DNA from: Actinacidiphila paucisporea
Lineage (GTDB): Bacteria; Actinomycetota; Actinomycetes; Streptomycetales; Streptomycetaceae
Reading direction: 5' to 3'
DNA: 64,000 bases
NCBI RefSeq assembly: GCF_900142575.1
Contig: NZ_FRBI01000011.1
Span: 91,351-155,350 of the forward strand
In this document: piece by piece, positions 38,311 through 46,676 of the stretch
Numbering within the stretch: the stretch's first letter is position 1
Layout: every line of letters starts with the position of its first letter
Translations under genes and position numbers: made by a program
The notes under the pieces: model-generated
What the model was told of the DNA's origin: nothing
Seen by the model: the letters and a program-made list of their open reading frames with translations, nothing else
The model's database searches: none

Positions 38311-38324
38311 GGCGCGGCCTCAGG

Positions 38325-39527
38325 TCACAGGAAGGTCTTGCCCTCGCCGCGGTAGGTCGGTACCACGGCCGTCACCTCGTCACCGTCTATCAGGTGCAGC
38401 TCGGCGAACCGCTCGCACATCTCCCCGGCCTTCGCGTGCCGGAACCACACCTTGTCGCCGATCAGCAGATCGTCCGCGGCGGACCCCAGCAGCGGGGTCT
38501 GCACCTCGCCGGCGCCCTCCTGCGGGTCGTAGCGCAGCCCCTCGGGCAGATACGGGACCGGCAGCCGGTCGGCGCCGGGAGCCCCCGAGGCCGGGTAGCC
38601 GCCGCCGAGGACGGTGACCACGCCGACGCCCGGGCGGCGTACGACGGGCTGCGCGAAGAGCGCGGCCGGGCGGCCGCGGAAAGAGGTGTAGTTGTCGAAG
38701 AGCCGCGGCAGATAGAGGCCGGAACCCGCCGCGATCTCCGTGACCGCGGGCTCCTCGGCGGTGTACTGCACACTCCCGGTGCCGCCGCCGTTGACGAACT
38801 CCAGGCCCGGCTCGACGGCCCGCACCGCCCGTACGGCCTCGGCCCTGCGCGCCGCCAGCTCCTTGCGGGCGGCGGACTGCATCAGCCGTATCGCCAACGA
38901 CCGCGCCGGGCGCCCCCGCACCGCGTCGCCGACGCCGGCGATGTGCCCCTCGTACGCCATGATGCCGACCAGCCGGAAACCCGGCCGGGTGGTGATCGTC
39001 CGGGCCAGCGCCGCCAGCGGCTCCGGGTCGTGCAGCGAGGAGCGCAGCGCACCGATCCGCAGCCGCCCGGCCAGCTTGCGCAGGCTGGTGTCCAGCTCCA
39101 GGCAGACCCTGACCGTCTCGGTGCCGGAGCCGCGGGCCGCGTCGATCAGGTCGAGCTGCGCCGCGTCGTCCACCATCACGGTGACCGCGGCGGCGAGTTT
39201 GGGGTCGGCGGCCAGCTCGGCGTAGGCGGCGCGGTCCGCCGACGGGTAGGCCAGCAGGACGTCGGTGTGGCCGGCCCTGGCCAGCCACAGCGACTCGGCG
39301 AGGGTGAACGACATCAGGCCCGCGAAGCCGTCGTGCTCCAGGGCGCGTTCCAGCAGCGCCCGGCACCGCACCGACTTCGTCGCGATACGGATCGGCTTGC
39401 CCGCCGCCCGCCGCGCCAGGTCGGCGGCGTTGGCGTCGAAGGCGGCCAGGTCCACGACGGCCAGCGGGGCGTCGAGATGGGCGGTGGCCCGGTCGTACCG
39501 GGTGCGGTCGGCTGTGCGCTCTGACAT
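38325..39527 (-). CDS. Amino acid deaminase/aldolase of the D-threonine aldolase (fold-type III PLP) family
   Basis: A 400-residue PLP enzyme with the alanine-racemase-like N-terminal barrel. Its PLP lysine is in IRIATKSVRC near residue 50, and SFTLAESLWLARAG and VNGGGTGSVQYTAEEPAVTEIAAGSGLY form the phosphate and ring pockets. The C-terminal D-serine-dehydratase-like domain (about 290-400) carries a likely metal pair (RHAKAGEMCERF). Related enzymes cleave or deaminate D-3-hydroxyamino acids. The exact substrate cannot be read from sequence. It stands alone, convergent with DUF2510. Confidence 0.85.
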   Translation of the reverse strand: MSERTADRTRYDRATAHLDAPLAVVDLAAFDANAADLARRAAGKPIRIATKSVRCRALLERALEHDGFAGLMSFTLAESLWLARAGHTDVLLAYPSADRAAYAELAADPKLAAAVTVMVDDAAQLDLIDAARGSGTETVRVCLELDTSLRKLAGRLRIGALRSSLHDPEPLAALARTITTRPGFRLVGIMAYEGHIAGVGDAVRGRPARSLAIRLMQSAARKELAARRAEAVRAVRAVEPGLEFVNGGGTGSVQYTAEEPAVTEIAAGSGLYLPRLFDNYTSFRGRPAALFAQPVVRRPGVGVVTVLGGGYPASGAPGADRLPVPYLPEGLRYDPQEGAGEVQTPLLGSAADDLLIGDKVWFRHAKAGEMCERFAELHLIDGDEVTAVVPTYRGEGKTFL

Positions 39528-39660
39528 GTCGGGCAGCTTGCCAGACCGGCGCTACCGAACGGTAGGCCCGCGGCGCGCGGCCCGTGGGAAACGTAGGCCC
39601 CAGCCACCCCGTAGAGTGACGGGCAAGCCGCGCGGATACAGGCAACACGAGGGGGCCCGG

Positions 39661-41202
39661 GTGAGTACGGGAGTGGACAACGGGGAGCCCCCGGCAACTC
39701 CGTTCCCCACCCCCCACCCCCGCCAAGACACCCCCAGCGGCACGGCCCCCCCACCCCCGCGCCACCGCCCGGCCCCCTCACCTCCCCACCCGGCCACCCG
39801 CCTGACCGACCCCGACACGCCGTCCGGGCCGCGCCGGCAGGTGCCGGCCCCCGGGCCTGGGCGGGACGCGCCGCCGGTGACCGAGCCGCCTGCGGCCGGA
39901 TTCCGCCCGCAGGTGCCGGCTCCCGGTCCTGGGCGGGACGCCCCGGCCGGGTCGGGCCCGCAGGCACCGCCTCCCGGGCGTGGGCCGGACGCGCCGCAGG
40001 TGACCGAGCCGCCTGTGCCGCCTCGGGCTCCCGCGCACGCGCCGGTCCCGACCGCCGCCCCGGCTCCGCCCTCCCCTCCCCGCGTGCCCGCAGCTGCGGG
40101 CACGCCGGACGCGGGCGAGGGGGCGGCGCCCCGGCCGACCGTGCCGCCTGCGCCTATTGCCCAGCCCTCGCCCCGGACATCGCACACTGCCGCGCCGTCA
40201 CCGTCCCCCTCCGCCCCGCCTCCGCCGCGGACCGAGGCACGCGTGGACGCGGCGGCACCGGACGCCCCGCCCATACCGGCGCCGCCGGTGCACCCGCCGC
40301 GGCCGGTGACGGTCACGCCGCCGCCCGCGGCCGCGCAGCCTCCGCAGGCTGCGTATATTGCGCCGGCTTTCGGGCCGCCCGCACCCGCGCGGGCCGCCGC
40401 GCCCCGGCGCAGCCGCGGGGCCAGGGGAGCCGTGGCAGCAGTGTGCGTCGTGCTCGGGCTCGGGCTGATCGGCGGCGCTATCGCCGGGGGCGTGATCGAC
40501 CGCGGCCCGCACGCGGCGCCGCAGGCCGCTCCGGGAAGTGCCGCGGAGTTCGGGCAGGCGCGGCAGGTGTGGCACAGCGCGCCGGTCGACACGCTCTTCC
40601 CGCCGACCGTCCCGGGCAAGGGCGCGGGACCGGGCGGCGCCGACCGGGTCTGGACGCGCGTCGGGATCGCCGCGCCCGGGGACTGCGCGGGGGCGTTCGA
40701 CCCGCTCCTCAGCGGGGTGCTGGCGCCCACCGGCTGCCTGCGGCTGCTGCGGGCGACGTACGTGGACAGCACGACGACCACGGTCACGACCGTGGGCCTG
40801 CTGGTCACGTCGGCGGACCGGGCCGGCATGCAGGCGCTCGGCCGGCGCTGGAGCGGCGAGCACCTGGGCGACCGTATCGACCTCATACCTCGGCCCGTGG
40901 CCTTCCCCGGCACGCCCGCGGCCCGCTTCGGCACGGCGCAGCGCGGCAGTTGGGACGTGGAGGTCTCCTCCGACCTGCCCTTCGTCGTCTACGCGGTCAG
41001 CGGCTTCGCCGACGGGCGCGAGGTGGCGAGCCCGCAGCCGGCGTCCCTCGCGACGGCCGCGGGCGCCACCACCGCACCCGCCCAAGCGGGACTCGGCCAC
41101 GACGCCGCCGGCCTGGCCAAGGCCGTCAACGGCCGGCTCACCGCCACGGTGAACGCGGAATTGCACCCGACCGCCACCCCGGAGACGGAGAAGCACAGGT
41201 GA
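39661..41202 (+). CDS. Proline-rich membrane protein upstream of mycosin
   Basis: A 513-residue protein. The first 240 residues are extremely proline-rich, with repeated VPAPGPGRDAP-type units and no predicted fold. One membrane span follows (GAVAAVCVVLGLGLIGGAIAGGV, about 258-280). The external domain (about 285-510) has two cysteines (GDCAGAFD, TGCLRLL) that could pair. The GTG start at 39661 is preceded by CGAGGGGG; the frame continues upstream only by chance. Its stop overlaps a tiny ORF which in turn overlaps the mycosin start, so these genes form one transcription unit. I do not recognise the external domain. Confidence 0.8.
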   Translation: MSTGVDNGEPPATPFPTPHPRQDTPSGTAPPPPRHRPAPSPPHPATRLTDPDTPSGPRRQVPAPGPGRDAPPVTEPPAAGFRPQVPAPGPGRDAPAGSGPQAPPPGRGPDAPQVTEPPVPPRAPAHAPVPTAAPAPPSPPRVPAAAGTPDAGEGAAPRPTVPPAPIAQPSPRTSHTAAPSPSPSAPPPPRTEARVDAAAPDAPPIPAPPVHPPRPVTVTPPPAAAQPPQAAYIAPAFGPPAPARAAAPRRSRGARGAVAAVCVVLGLGLIGGAIAGGVIDRGPHAAPQAAPGSAAEFGQARQVWHSAPVDTLFPPTVPGKGAGPGGADRVWTRVGIAAPGDCAGAFDPLLSGVLAPTGCLRLLRATYVDSTTTTVTTVGLLVTSADRAGMQALGRRWSGEHLGDRIDLIPRPVAFPGTPAARFGTAQRGSWDVEVSSDLPFVVYAVSGFADGREVASPQPASLATAAGATTAPAQAGLGHDAAGLAKAVNGRLTATVNAELHPTATPETEKHR

Positions 41203-41420
41203 CCGCCGGAACCGCCGCCCCCGCCGGCCGGGGACCGGCCATGCCCGCAGCCGTGGCGATCGACCCGGCGCCGGCAGCGCACGTGGCGTCGGCCGTGCAC
41301 GCCGCTGTGGCAATCAGCCCGACGCCGGCAATGTACGCAGCCGTGGCAATGTACGCAGCGCCGGCAATGTACGCAGCCGTGGCAATGTGCCCGGCTCCCG
41401 GGACGGAGCAGCCCCGATGA
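41199..41420 (+). CDS. Tiny ORF with degenerate repeats, coupled on both sides
   Basis: A 73-codon ORF that starts with GTG inside a GTGA overlap with the proline-rich protein gene and stops with TGA inside an ATGA overlap with the mycosin ATG. Its second half is a repeat of short Ala/Met/Tyr units (AMYAAVAMYAAP) encoded by near-identical copies of GGCAATGTACGCAGC spread over 41320-41390. No known domain is visible. It may be a genuine small protein, or simply a frame that carries ribosomes from one gene to the next. Overlaps at both ends are the main support. Confidence 0.5.
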   Translation: MTAGTAAPAGRGPAMPAAVAIDPAPAAHVASAVHAAVAISPTPAMYAAVAMYAAPAMYAAVAMCPAPGTEQPR

Positions 41421-42652
41421 GCCGCCGCATCACTCTGCCGGTCAGGGCGGCCGCCGTCGCCGCGGTCGCGGGCGCGCTGCTCGCCGCGGGCGGCGGGCCC
41501 GCCGCCGCGGACACCGCAAGGGATCGGGAGTGGCCGCTGGCGGCACTGCACGCGCAGAGGGCATGGGAGACCAGCAAGGGCGCGGGAGTGACCGTCGCCG
41601 TGCTCGACACCGGGGTCGACGCCACCCATCCCGACCTCACCGGCCAGGTGCTGGCGGGCAAGGACATGGTCGGGTTCGGCTCCTCCCGCGGGGACAGGAC
41701 GTGGGCCAACCACGGCACCGGGATGGCCGCGATCATCGCCGGGCACGGGCACGGGGCGGGCGACAGCAAGGGCGTGCTCGGGCTCGCGCCCGAGGCGAAG
41801 ATCCTCCCGGTGCGGGTGATCCTTGAGGAGAAGGACCCGCAGCGCGACAAGGCCAGGAACAGCCGGGGTGACGCGCTGCCCGAAGGCATCCGGTGGGCCG
41901 TCGACCACGGTGCGGACGTCATCAACCTCTCGCTCGGGGACGACAGCGCGACCGCCGCACCGGTCGCCGCCGAGGCCGACGCCATCCAGTACGCCCTCGG
42001 CAAGGGCGTCGTCGTGGTCGCCTCCGCGGGCAACAGCGGTGACAAGGCGGACCGCTCCTCCTATCCGGCCGCCTACCCGGGCGTGATCGCCGTGGCCGCG
42101 GTAGACCAGAGTGGCGGCCACCCGGCCTTCTCCACCCACCGCTGGTACGCCTCGGTGGCCGCGCCGGGCGAGGACGTGGTGATCGCCGACCCGAACCGCA
42201 AGTATTACGACGGCCTGGGCACGAGCGCCGCCTCCGCCTACGTGTCGGGCGCCGCCGCCCTGCTCAGGTCGGCGTATCCCCGGCTGAGCCCGTTGCAGGT
42301 CAAGCAGGTGCTCCAGGACACCACCCGGCACAAGCCCGCGGGCGGCAGGAGCGACGCGATGGGCACCGGCGAGATCGACCCGCCCGCGGCGCTCGCGGCG
42401 GCCGCGAAGCTCACGCCGGGACCCGTCGCGCCCGCCGCGGTGGCCTCCCCGTACCGCTACTTCGGCTCGGGCCCCGCCCCGGTGCCGGTCCCGGCCGCCG
42501 CCTCCAGCGTCCTCGGCAACGGCGTCGCCGCCGCCTTCGGCGCTGTCGGCGCCGTCCTGATCGCGGTGGCCGCGCTGCTGTGGTTCCGGCCGCGCGGGTC
42601 CACCCCCGCGGGCGGCGCACCACCGCCGGATAGAGTGCCCGAGTGGCGCTGA
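41417..42652 (+). CDS. Mycosin-type S8 serine protease (type VII secretion associated)
   Basis: A 411-residue membrane-anchored subtilase. A signal peptide (1-31) precedes the catalytic domain. Asp64 lies in AVLDTGVD, His99 in NHGTGM and Ser270 in GTSAASAYVSG, with the Asn of the oxyanion hole in SAGNSG. A Pro/Ala linker leads to a C-terminal membrane span (AFGAVGAVLIAVAALLWF) and a short RPRG tail, as in MycP. Mycosins are essential membrane components of ESX/type VII systems, but no EsxA/B, EccC or EccD is in this window. ATG 41417 sits in an ATGA overlap with the tiny ORF. Confidence 0.88.
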   Translation: MSRRITLPVRAAAVAAVAGALLAAGGGPAAADTARDREWPLAALHAQRAWETSKGAGVTVAVLDTGVDATHPDLTGQVLAGKDMVGFGSSRGDRTWANHGTGMAAIIAGHGHGAGDSKGVLGLAPEAKILPVRVILEEKDPQRDKARNSRGDALPEGIRWAVDHGADVINLSLGDDSATAAPVAAEADAIQYALGKGVVVVASAGNSGDKADRSSYPAAYPGVIAVAAVDQSGGHPAFSTHRWYASVAAPGEDVVIADPNRKYYDGLGTSAASAYVSGAAALLRSAYPRLSPLQVKQVLQDTTRHKPAGGRSDAMGTGEIDPPAALAAAAKLTPGPVAPAAVASPYRYFGSGPAPVPVPAAASSVLGNGVAAAFGAVGAVLIAVAALLWFRPRGSTPAGGAPPPDRVPEWR

Positions 42653-43377
42653 AGAACATCCCCGACCCCGGCTACGCCGACGACGACGGCTCCGCCGCCC
42701 CCGCCCTGACCGCGGCACTCGCCGCGTGGGACGCGGACCGCGGCCAGGAGGCCGCGGTGGTCGAGGCGCTGCAGACCGCCAGGCTGCTGGTGCCGGTGAT
42801 CGCCGTGCTGGGCGAGGCGGAGACCGGCGAGGACGGGCTGCGCCGGGAGAAGAGCAGCGACATGGCGGTGCCGACCATCCAGGCACCCGGTGGGCGCAAG
42901 GCGCTGCCCGCCTTCACCTCCACCGCCGCGCTGGCCCGCTGGCGGCAGGACGCGCGGCCGGTCGCCGTACCGCTGCACCAGGCTTTGCAGGCACTGGCCC
43001 AGGAGGGGGCCGACACGCTGCTGATCGACCTCGCCGGACCGGTCACGTACGAGCTGACGGGCGCCGCGCTGCGCAGCGCCGCCCTCGGCCCCGGGCGGGG
43101 CGAGCCGCTGGCGGATCCGGCGGTACGTGCCGCGCTGCGAGCCGCGGTGGCCGCGGAGCCCGGCGTGGTGCGCGCCCACCTGACTCCCGGCACCGGCAGC
43201 GACGGCACCCTCGGCCTGGTCCTCGCGCCCGGCGCGGACGTCGCACGCACCGGGCAGGCGCTCGCCGCCGCGCTCGCCGCGGACGACACGCTGCGGGCGG
43301 GGCTGCGCCAGGGCATCGACCTGGCCCTGCTGCCGCCGGACGCCACGCTGCCGGGGGAACCGCTCTTCACCCTCTGA
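42643..43377 (+). CDS. SseB family protein
   Basis: A 244-residue cytoplasmic protein with the SseB N-terminal domain (TARLLVPVIAVLGEAE, AVPTIQAPGGRKALPAFTSTAALARWRQDARPVAVPLHQALQALAQEGADTLLIDLAGP). The second half resembles the SseB C-terminal domain. The GTG at 42643 overlaps the mycosin stop by ten bases, so it is translationally coupled. SseB proteins are linked to secretion and phage-related settings in other bacteria. Their biochemical role in actinomycetes is not known. Confidence 0.85.
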   Translation: MALKNIPDPGYADDDGSAAPALTAALAAWDADRGQEAAVVEALQTARLLVPVIAVLGEAETGEDGLRREKSSDMAVPTIQAPGGRKALPAFTSTAALARWRQDARPVAVPLHQALQALAQEGADTLLIDLAGPVTYELTGAALRSAALGPGRGEPLADPAVRAALRAAVAAEPGVVRAHLTPGTGSDGTLGLVLAPGADVARTGQALAAALAADDTLRAGLRQGIDLALLPPDATLPGEPLFTL

Positions 43378-43521
43378 CGGCCATCCACGGCCCGCGGACC
43401 TGCGAACCGCACCCGTAAAGGCGATTTCTCACGCTGCGACCGTATTCGATCGAGATGTGCGTTTCACCCGGAAGGCCGACAATACGAGGGCAGGCAAGAG
43501 ATCATCTTCGTGGAGGTCCGC

Positions 43522-44310
43522 ATGGACATGCGAACGATCACCGAGAGCCGGACGCCCGACGACCAGCGGGCGTTCATCTGCGAATTCCTCGGCACCCTCG
43601 TACTGGTCTTCTTCGCGGTGGGCGCGGCCGTGCTCTCCGGGCAGTACATCGGCACCCTGGGCATCGCCCTCGCGTTCGGCCTGATCCTGCTGGCCGTCGC
43701 CTACGCCGTCGGCCCGATCTCGGGCAGCCACCTGAACCCGGCGGTCACCCTGGGCATGCTGGTCGCGGGCCGGATCACGGTGCGTACCGCCGTCGAGTAC
43801 TGGATCGCCCAGGTCCTCGGCGCCATCGTGGGCGCCGCGCTGCTGCTGCTGGTCGCCAAGCAGGTGCCGGGGCTCCAGACGCACGGCGCCTTCGGCACCA
43901 ACGGCTACGGATACCGCTCGGCGGTCGGCATCAACATCTTCGGGTCCTTCGTGACCGAGGTGATCCTGACCTTCCTGCTGGTCTTCATGTACCTCGCGGT
44001 CACCCACCGGATCGCGCTGATCGGCTTCGCCGGGCTGCCCATCGGCATGGCGTACGCCGTGATCCACCTGATCGGCATCCCGCTGACCGGCACCGGCGTG
44101 AACCCGGCCCGCAGCCTGGCGCCCGCGCTCTTCGCGGGCAGTCCGGCGCTGACCCAGGTATGGCTCTTCCTGGTCGCGCCCCTGGTCGGCGCGGTCCTGG
44201 CCGCACTCGTCCACGAGGTCACCCACCCGGCGCTCGCCGCGGTCCGCGCGGCCAGGGCGGCGGCCGCCGAGTCGGAGACCGCGGCCAGGGCGGTGGGGGA
44301 GGACGGCTGA
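43522..44310 (+). CDS. Aquaporin (MIP family)
   Basis: A 262-residue channel with six spans and both Asn-Pro-Ala boxes: SHLNPAVT after span 2 and GVNPARS after span 5. The residues around them resemble water-selective aquaporin Z more than glycerol facilitators. ATG 43522 has GGAGG five bases upstream; an in-frame GTG at 43510 overlaps that ribosome site. The C-terminal tail is Ala/Glu-rich and cytoplasmic. The last codons are duplicated 33 bases downstream. Confidence 0.9.
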   Translation: MDMRTITESRTPDDQRAFICEFLGTLVLVFFAVGAAVLSGQYIGTLGIALAFGLILLAVAYAVGPISGSHLNPAVTLGMLVAGRITVRTAVEYWIAQVLGAIVGAALLLLVAKQVPGLQTHGAFGTNGYGYRSAVGINIFGSFVTEVILTFLLVFMYLAVTHRIALIGFAGLPIGMAYAVIHLIGIPLTGTGVNPARSLAPALFAGSPALTQVWLFLVAPLVGAVLAALVHEVTHPALAAVRAARAAAAESETAARAVGEDG

Positions 44311-44348
44311 GCGGAGGGCGGATCGGCGCGCGAGGACGGCTGAGCGGA
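44299..44348 (+). repeat. Duplicated 3' end of the aquaporin gene
   Basis: GAGGACGGCTGAGCGGA, which includes the aquaporin stop codon, appears at 44299-44315 and again at 44332-44348. This is a small slip duplication like that after the ABC permease. Confidence 0.75.
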
Positions 44349-44368
44349 CCTCCGCTCAGCGCGTGAGG

Positions 44369-44722
44369 TCAGCGCGTGAAGACCGGGCCCGTGTACTTCT
44401 CGCCGGGTCCCTTGCCGGGCTCGTCCTGCACCACCGACGCCTCGCGGAAGGCCAGCTGCAGCGACTTGAGCCCGTCGCGCAGCGGGGCCGCGTGGAAGGT
44501 GCTGATCTCGCCGGCGCTCGCGGTGACCAGGCCGGCCAGCGCCTGGATGAGCTTGCGGGCCTCGTCGAGGTCCTTGTGCTGCGCGCCCTCCTCGGCCAGG
44601 CCGAGATTCACCGCCGCCGCACTCATCAGGTGGACGGCCACCGTGGTGATCACCTCGACCGCGGGCACGTCCGCGATGTCGCGGGTCATATCGTCGAAGC
44701 CGGGGGCAGGTGCGTCGTTCAT
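44369..44722 (-). CDS. DUF1844 protein
   Basis: A 117-residue, mostly helical protein with the DUF1844 core (AVEVITTVAVHLMSAAAVNLGLAEE, DLDEARKLIQALAGLVTAS). The ATG at 44722 gives the family's normal start; the longer frame would run into the infC promoter. A DUF1844 gene divergent from infC is a conserved feature of streptomycetes. Function unknown. Confidence 0.85.
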   Translation of the reverse strand: MNDAPAPGFDDMTRDIADVPAVEVITTVAVHLMSAAAVNLGLAEEGAQHKDLDEARKLIQALAGLVTASAGEISTFHAAPLRDGLKSLQLAFREASVVQDEPGKGPGEKYTGPVFTR

Positions 44723-44775
44723 GTCCGCCACGATATGCCCCGTCCGGCCGATTACGGCCCTCGGCCCCACGCTGG

Positions 44776-45077
44776 TATGCTGGGTGAACGACCGGTCGGA
44801 CATCAGTATGTCCGACCACCAAGTGGAGGCTCCGATCTCCCACCTGATCGGCCGGAAGGCCGATGGGTCCCGGTCAGACGGCAATCACCGGTAGGACGCC
44901 GGTGGGCCCCGTTGATGCGCCCCGCGGAATAACGCGGCGGTGCTCCCGGTTGTGAGGAGCCCCGCCTGTGTCCCGTACGGGGCGTTTTCTGCGCCTTGGG
45001 TACGGGTCGGTCAGACGAAGACAGACTCAAGCGCGGCTGTCGGCCAGTCAGTCGCGTGGTGCAACCGAGGAGGCCCC
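44776..45077 (+). ncRNA. Structured 5' leader of the infC-rpmI-rplT operon
   Basis: About 300 bases separate the DUF1844 start from infC coding sequence. A TATGCT (44776-44781) could be the -10 box. The transcript would hold a perfect 10-bp hairpin (44794-44817, loop CAGT), a 7-bp hairpin with GGAA loop (44847-44864), a CACCGG/CCGGTG stem (44886-44904) and a terminator-like hairpin with a T-run (44959-44988). A 28-codon ORF runs from the ATG at 44808, whose start lies in the first hairpin, to the TAG at 44892-44894. Autogenous attenuation by L20, L35 or IF3 is known for this operon in other bacteria; here it is inferred. Confidence 0.6.
44959..44988 (+). terminator. Attenuator hairpin before infC
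   Basis: GCCCCG (44959-44964) pairs with CGGGGC (44978-44983) and is followed by GTTTT. It lies about 90 bases before infC and is one of the few hairpins here with a T-run. Premature termination in the leader is the simplest role. Confidence 0.65.
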
Positions 45078-45749
45078 ATCAGCGCCGAGCCCCGCATCAA
45101 CGACCGGATTCGCGTTCCCGAGGTGCGACTTGTCGGTCCCAGTGGCGAGCAGGTCGGCATTGTGCCGCTTGCCAAGGCCCTGGAGCTTGCGCAGGAGTAC
45201 GACCTCGACCTGGTCGAGGTAGCGGCGAACGCACGTCCCCCCGTGTGCAAGCTCATGGATTACGGGAAGTTCAAGTACGAGTCGGCCATGAAGGCCCGTG
45301 AGGCGCGCAAGAACCAGGCGCACACGGTCATCAAGGAGATGAAGCTCCGGCCGAAGATCGACCCGCACGACTACGACACCAAAAAGGGTCACGTCGTCCG
45401 GTTCCTCAAGCAGGGCGACAAGGTCAAGATCACGATCATGTTCCGCGGACGCGAGCAGTCCCGGCCGGAGCTGGGCTACCGGCTGCTGCAGCGGCTCGCG
45501 GAGGACGTCCAGGACCTCGGCTTCATCGAGTCGAACCCGAAGCAGGACGGCCGGAACATGATCATGGTCCTCGGTCCGCACAAGAAGAAGACCGAGGCCA
45601 TGGCCGAGGCCCGCGAGGCCCAGGCCGCCCGCAAGGCGAGCCGCCAGGGTGACGCCGCCGACGACGCCCAGGGCGACGACGCGGACGTGGACGTGGACGC
45701 TGAAGTGGACGCGGACGAGCAGGTCGAGGCCCCGGCCGACGCCGGCTGA
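45078..45749 (+). CDS. infC: Translation initiation factor IF-3 with probable AUC start
   Basis: About 223 residues. The sequence from [22 protein letters not shown] through [13 protein letters not shown] (N-domain) and [39 protein letters not shown] (C-domain) is plainly IF-3. An acidic Asp/Glu/Ala tail follows (about 190-223). No ATG or well-placed GTG precedes the conserved start. Instead GAGGAGG (45067-45073) lies four bases before an ATC at 45078. IF-3 represses its own AUU/AUC-started gene in other bacteria, so a rare start is expected. Annotation pipelines would probably place an upstream GTG instead. rpmI and rplT follow. Confidence 0.9.
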   Translation: MSAEPRINDRIRVPEVRLVGPSGEQVGIVPLAKALELAQEYDLDLVEVAANARPPVCKLMDYGKFKYESAMKAREARKNQAHTVIKEMKLRPKIDPHDYDTKKGHVVRFLKQGDKVKITIMFRGREQSRPELGYRLLQRLAEDVQDLGFIESNPKQDGRNMIMVLGPHKKKTEAMAEAREAQAARKASRQGDAADDAQGDDADVDVDAEVDADEQVEAPADAG

Positions 45750-45858
45750 GACCAAGGACATCCCGGAGCCCCCGGCTTCCGGGCCGGTAATGCAGGACTG
45801 ACGCTCTCCGTGCGCCCTCGGGCGGACGGGAGGGCACCGACGAGGAGACTACGGCGCC

Positions 45859-46053
45859 ATGCCGAAGAACAAGACGCACAGTGGTGCGAGCAAGCGCTTC
45901 AAGATCACCGGCTCCGGCAAGGTGCTGCGTGAGCGCGCCGGCAAGCGCCACCTGCTCGAGCACAAGCCGTCCAGCAAGACGCGTGCCCTGACCGGCACTG
46001 TCGAGGTCGCCAAGCCCGACGCCAAGAAGATCAAGAAGCTGCTCGGCAAGTGA
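45859..46053 (+). CDS. rpmI: 50S ribosomal protein L35
   Basis: A 64-residue, very basic protein beginning [20 protein letters not shown], the diagnostic L35 start, and ending KKIKKLLGK. It sits between infC and rplT as in nearly all bacteria. The ATG has a GAGGAG site upstream. Confidence 0.97.
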   Translation: MPKNKTHSGASKRFKITGSGKVLRERAGKRHLLEHKPSSKTRALTGTVEVAKPDAKKIKKLLGK

Positions 46054-46151
46054 CGGCCGTGCCCCCACCGGGGCGCAGCGTCCCGGGTCGGGAGTCCATT
46101 CGCTTTCGGATCGCGTGAGTACGACCGCGGTCCCCTAGAAGGAGTTATCAA

Positions 46152-46535
46152 GTGGCACGCGTCAAGCGGGCAGTCAACGCCCAGAAGAAGCGCCGGGCGA
46201 TCCTGGAGCAGGCCAGCGGTTACCGCGGGCAGCGTTCGCGCCTGTACCGCAAGGCCAAGGAGCAGGTCACCCACTCCCTGGTCTACAACTACAACGACCG
46301 CAAGAAGCGCAAGGGCGACTTCCGTCAGCTGTGGATCCAGCGGATCAACGCCGCTGCCCGCGCCAACGGCATCACCTACAACCGCTTCATCCAGGGTCTC
46401 AAGGCCGCCAACGTCGAGGTCGACCGCAAGATCCTCGCTGAGCTGGCCGTCAACGACGCCAACGCCTTCGCGGCGCTGGTCGAGGTCGCGCAGAAGGCGC
46501 TGCCCGCGGATGTGAACGCCCCGAAGGCGGCGTGA
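46152..46535 (+). CDS. rplT: 50S ribosomal protein L20
   Basis: A 127-residue basic protein with the L20 signature ([55 protein letters not shown]). The start is GTG at 46152 with AAGGAG upstream. L20 binds 23S rRNA early in assembly and is the usual autoregulator of this operon. The C-terminus has a short Ala-rich extension. Confidence 0.97.
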   Translation: MARVKRAVNAQKKRRAILEQASGYRGQRSRLYRKAKEQVTHSLVYNYNDRKKRKGDFRQLWIQRINAAARANGITYNRFIQGLKAANVEVDRKILAELAVNDANAFAALVEVAQKALPADVNAPKAA

Positions 46536-46676
46536 CGCTGCGCCCCGAGCGCAGTGCGGTTCACCGGACCCGCGGGTTGTCATGACGCCCGCGGGTCCTT
46601 CGCTGTCCGCCGCGACCGCGGTCGCGGTTCCGGCCGCCGTCCGCGGCGGCGGAACGACCCAGGAGCAGGCACCCTG

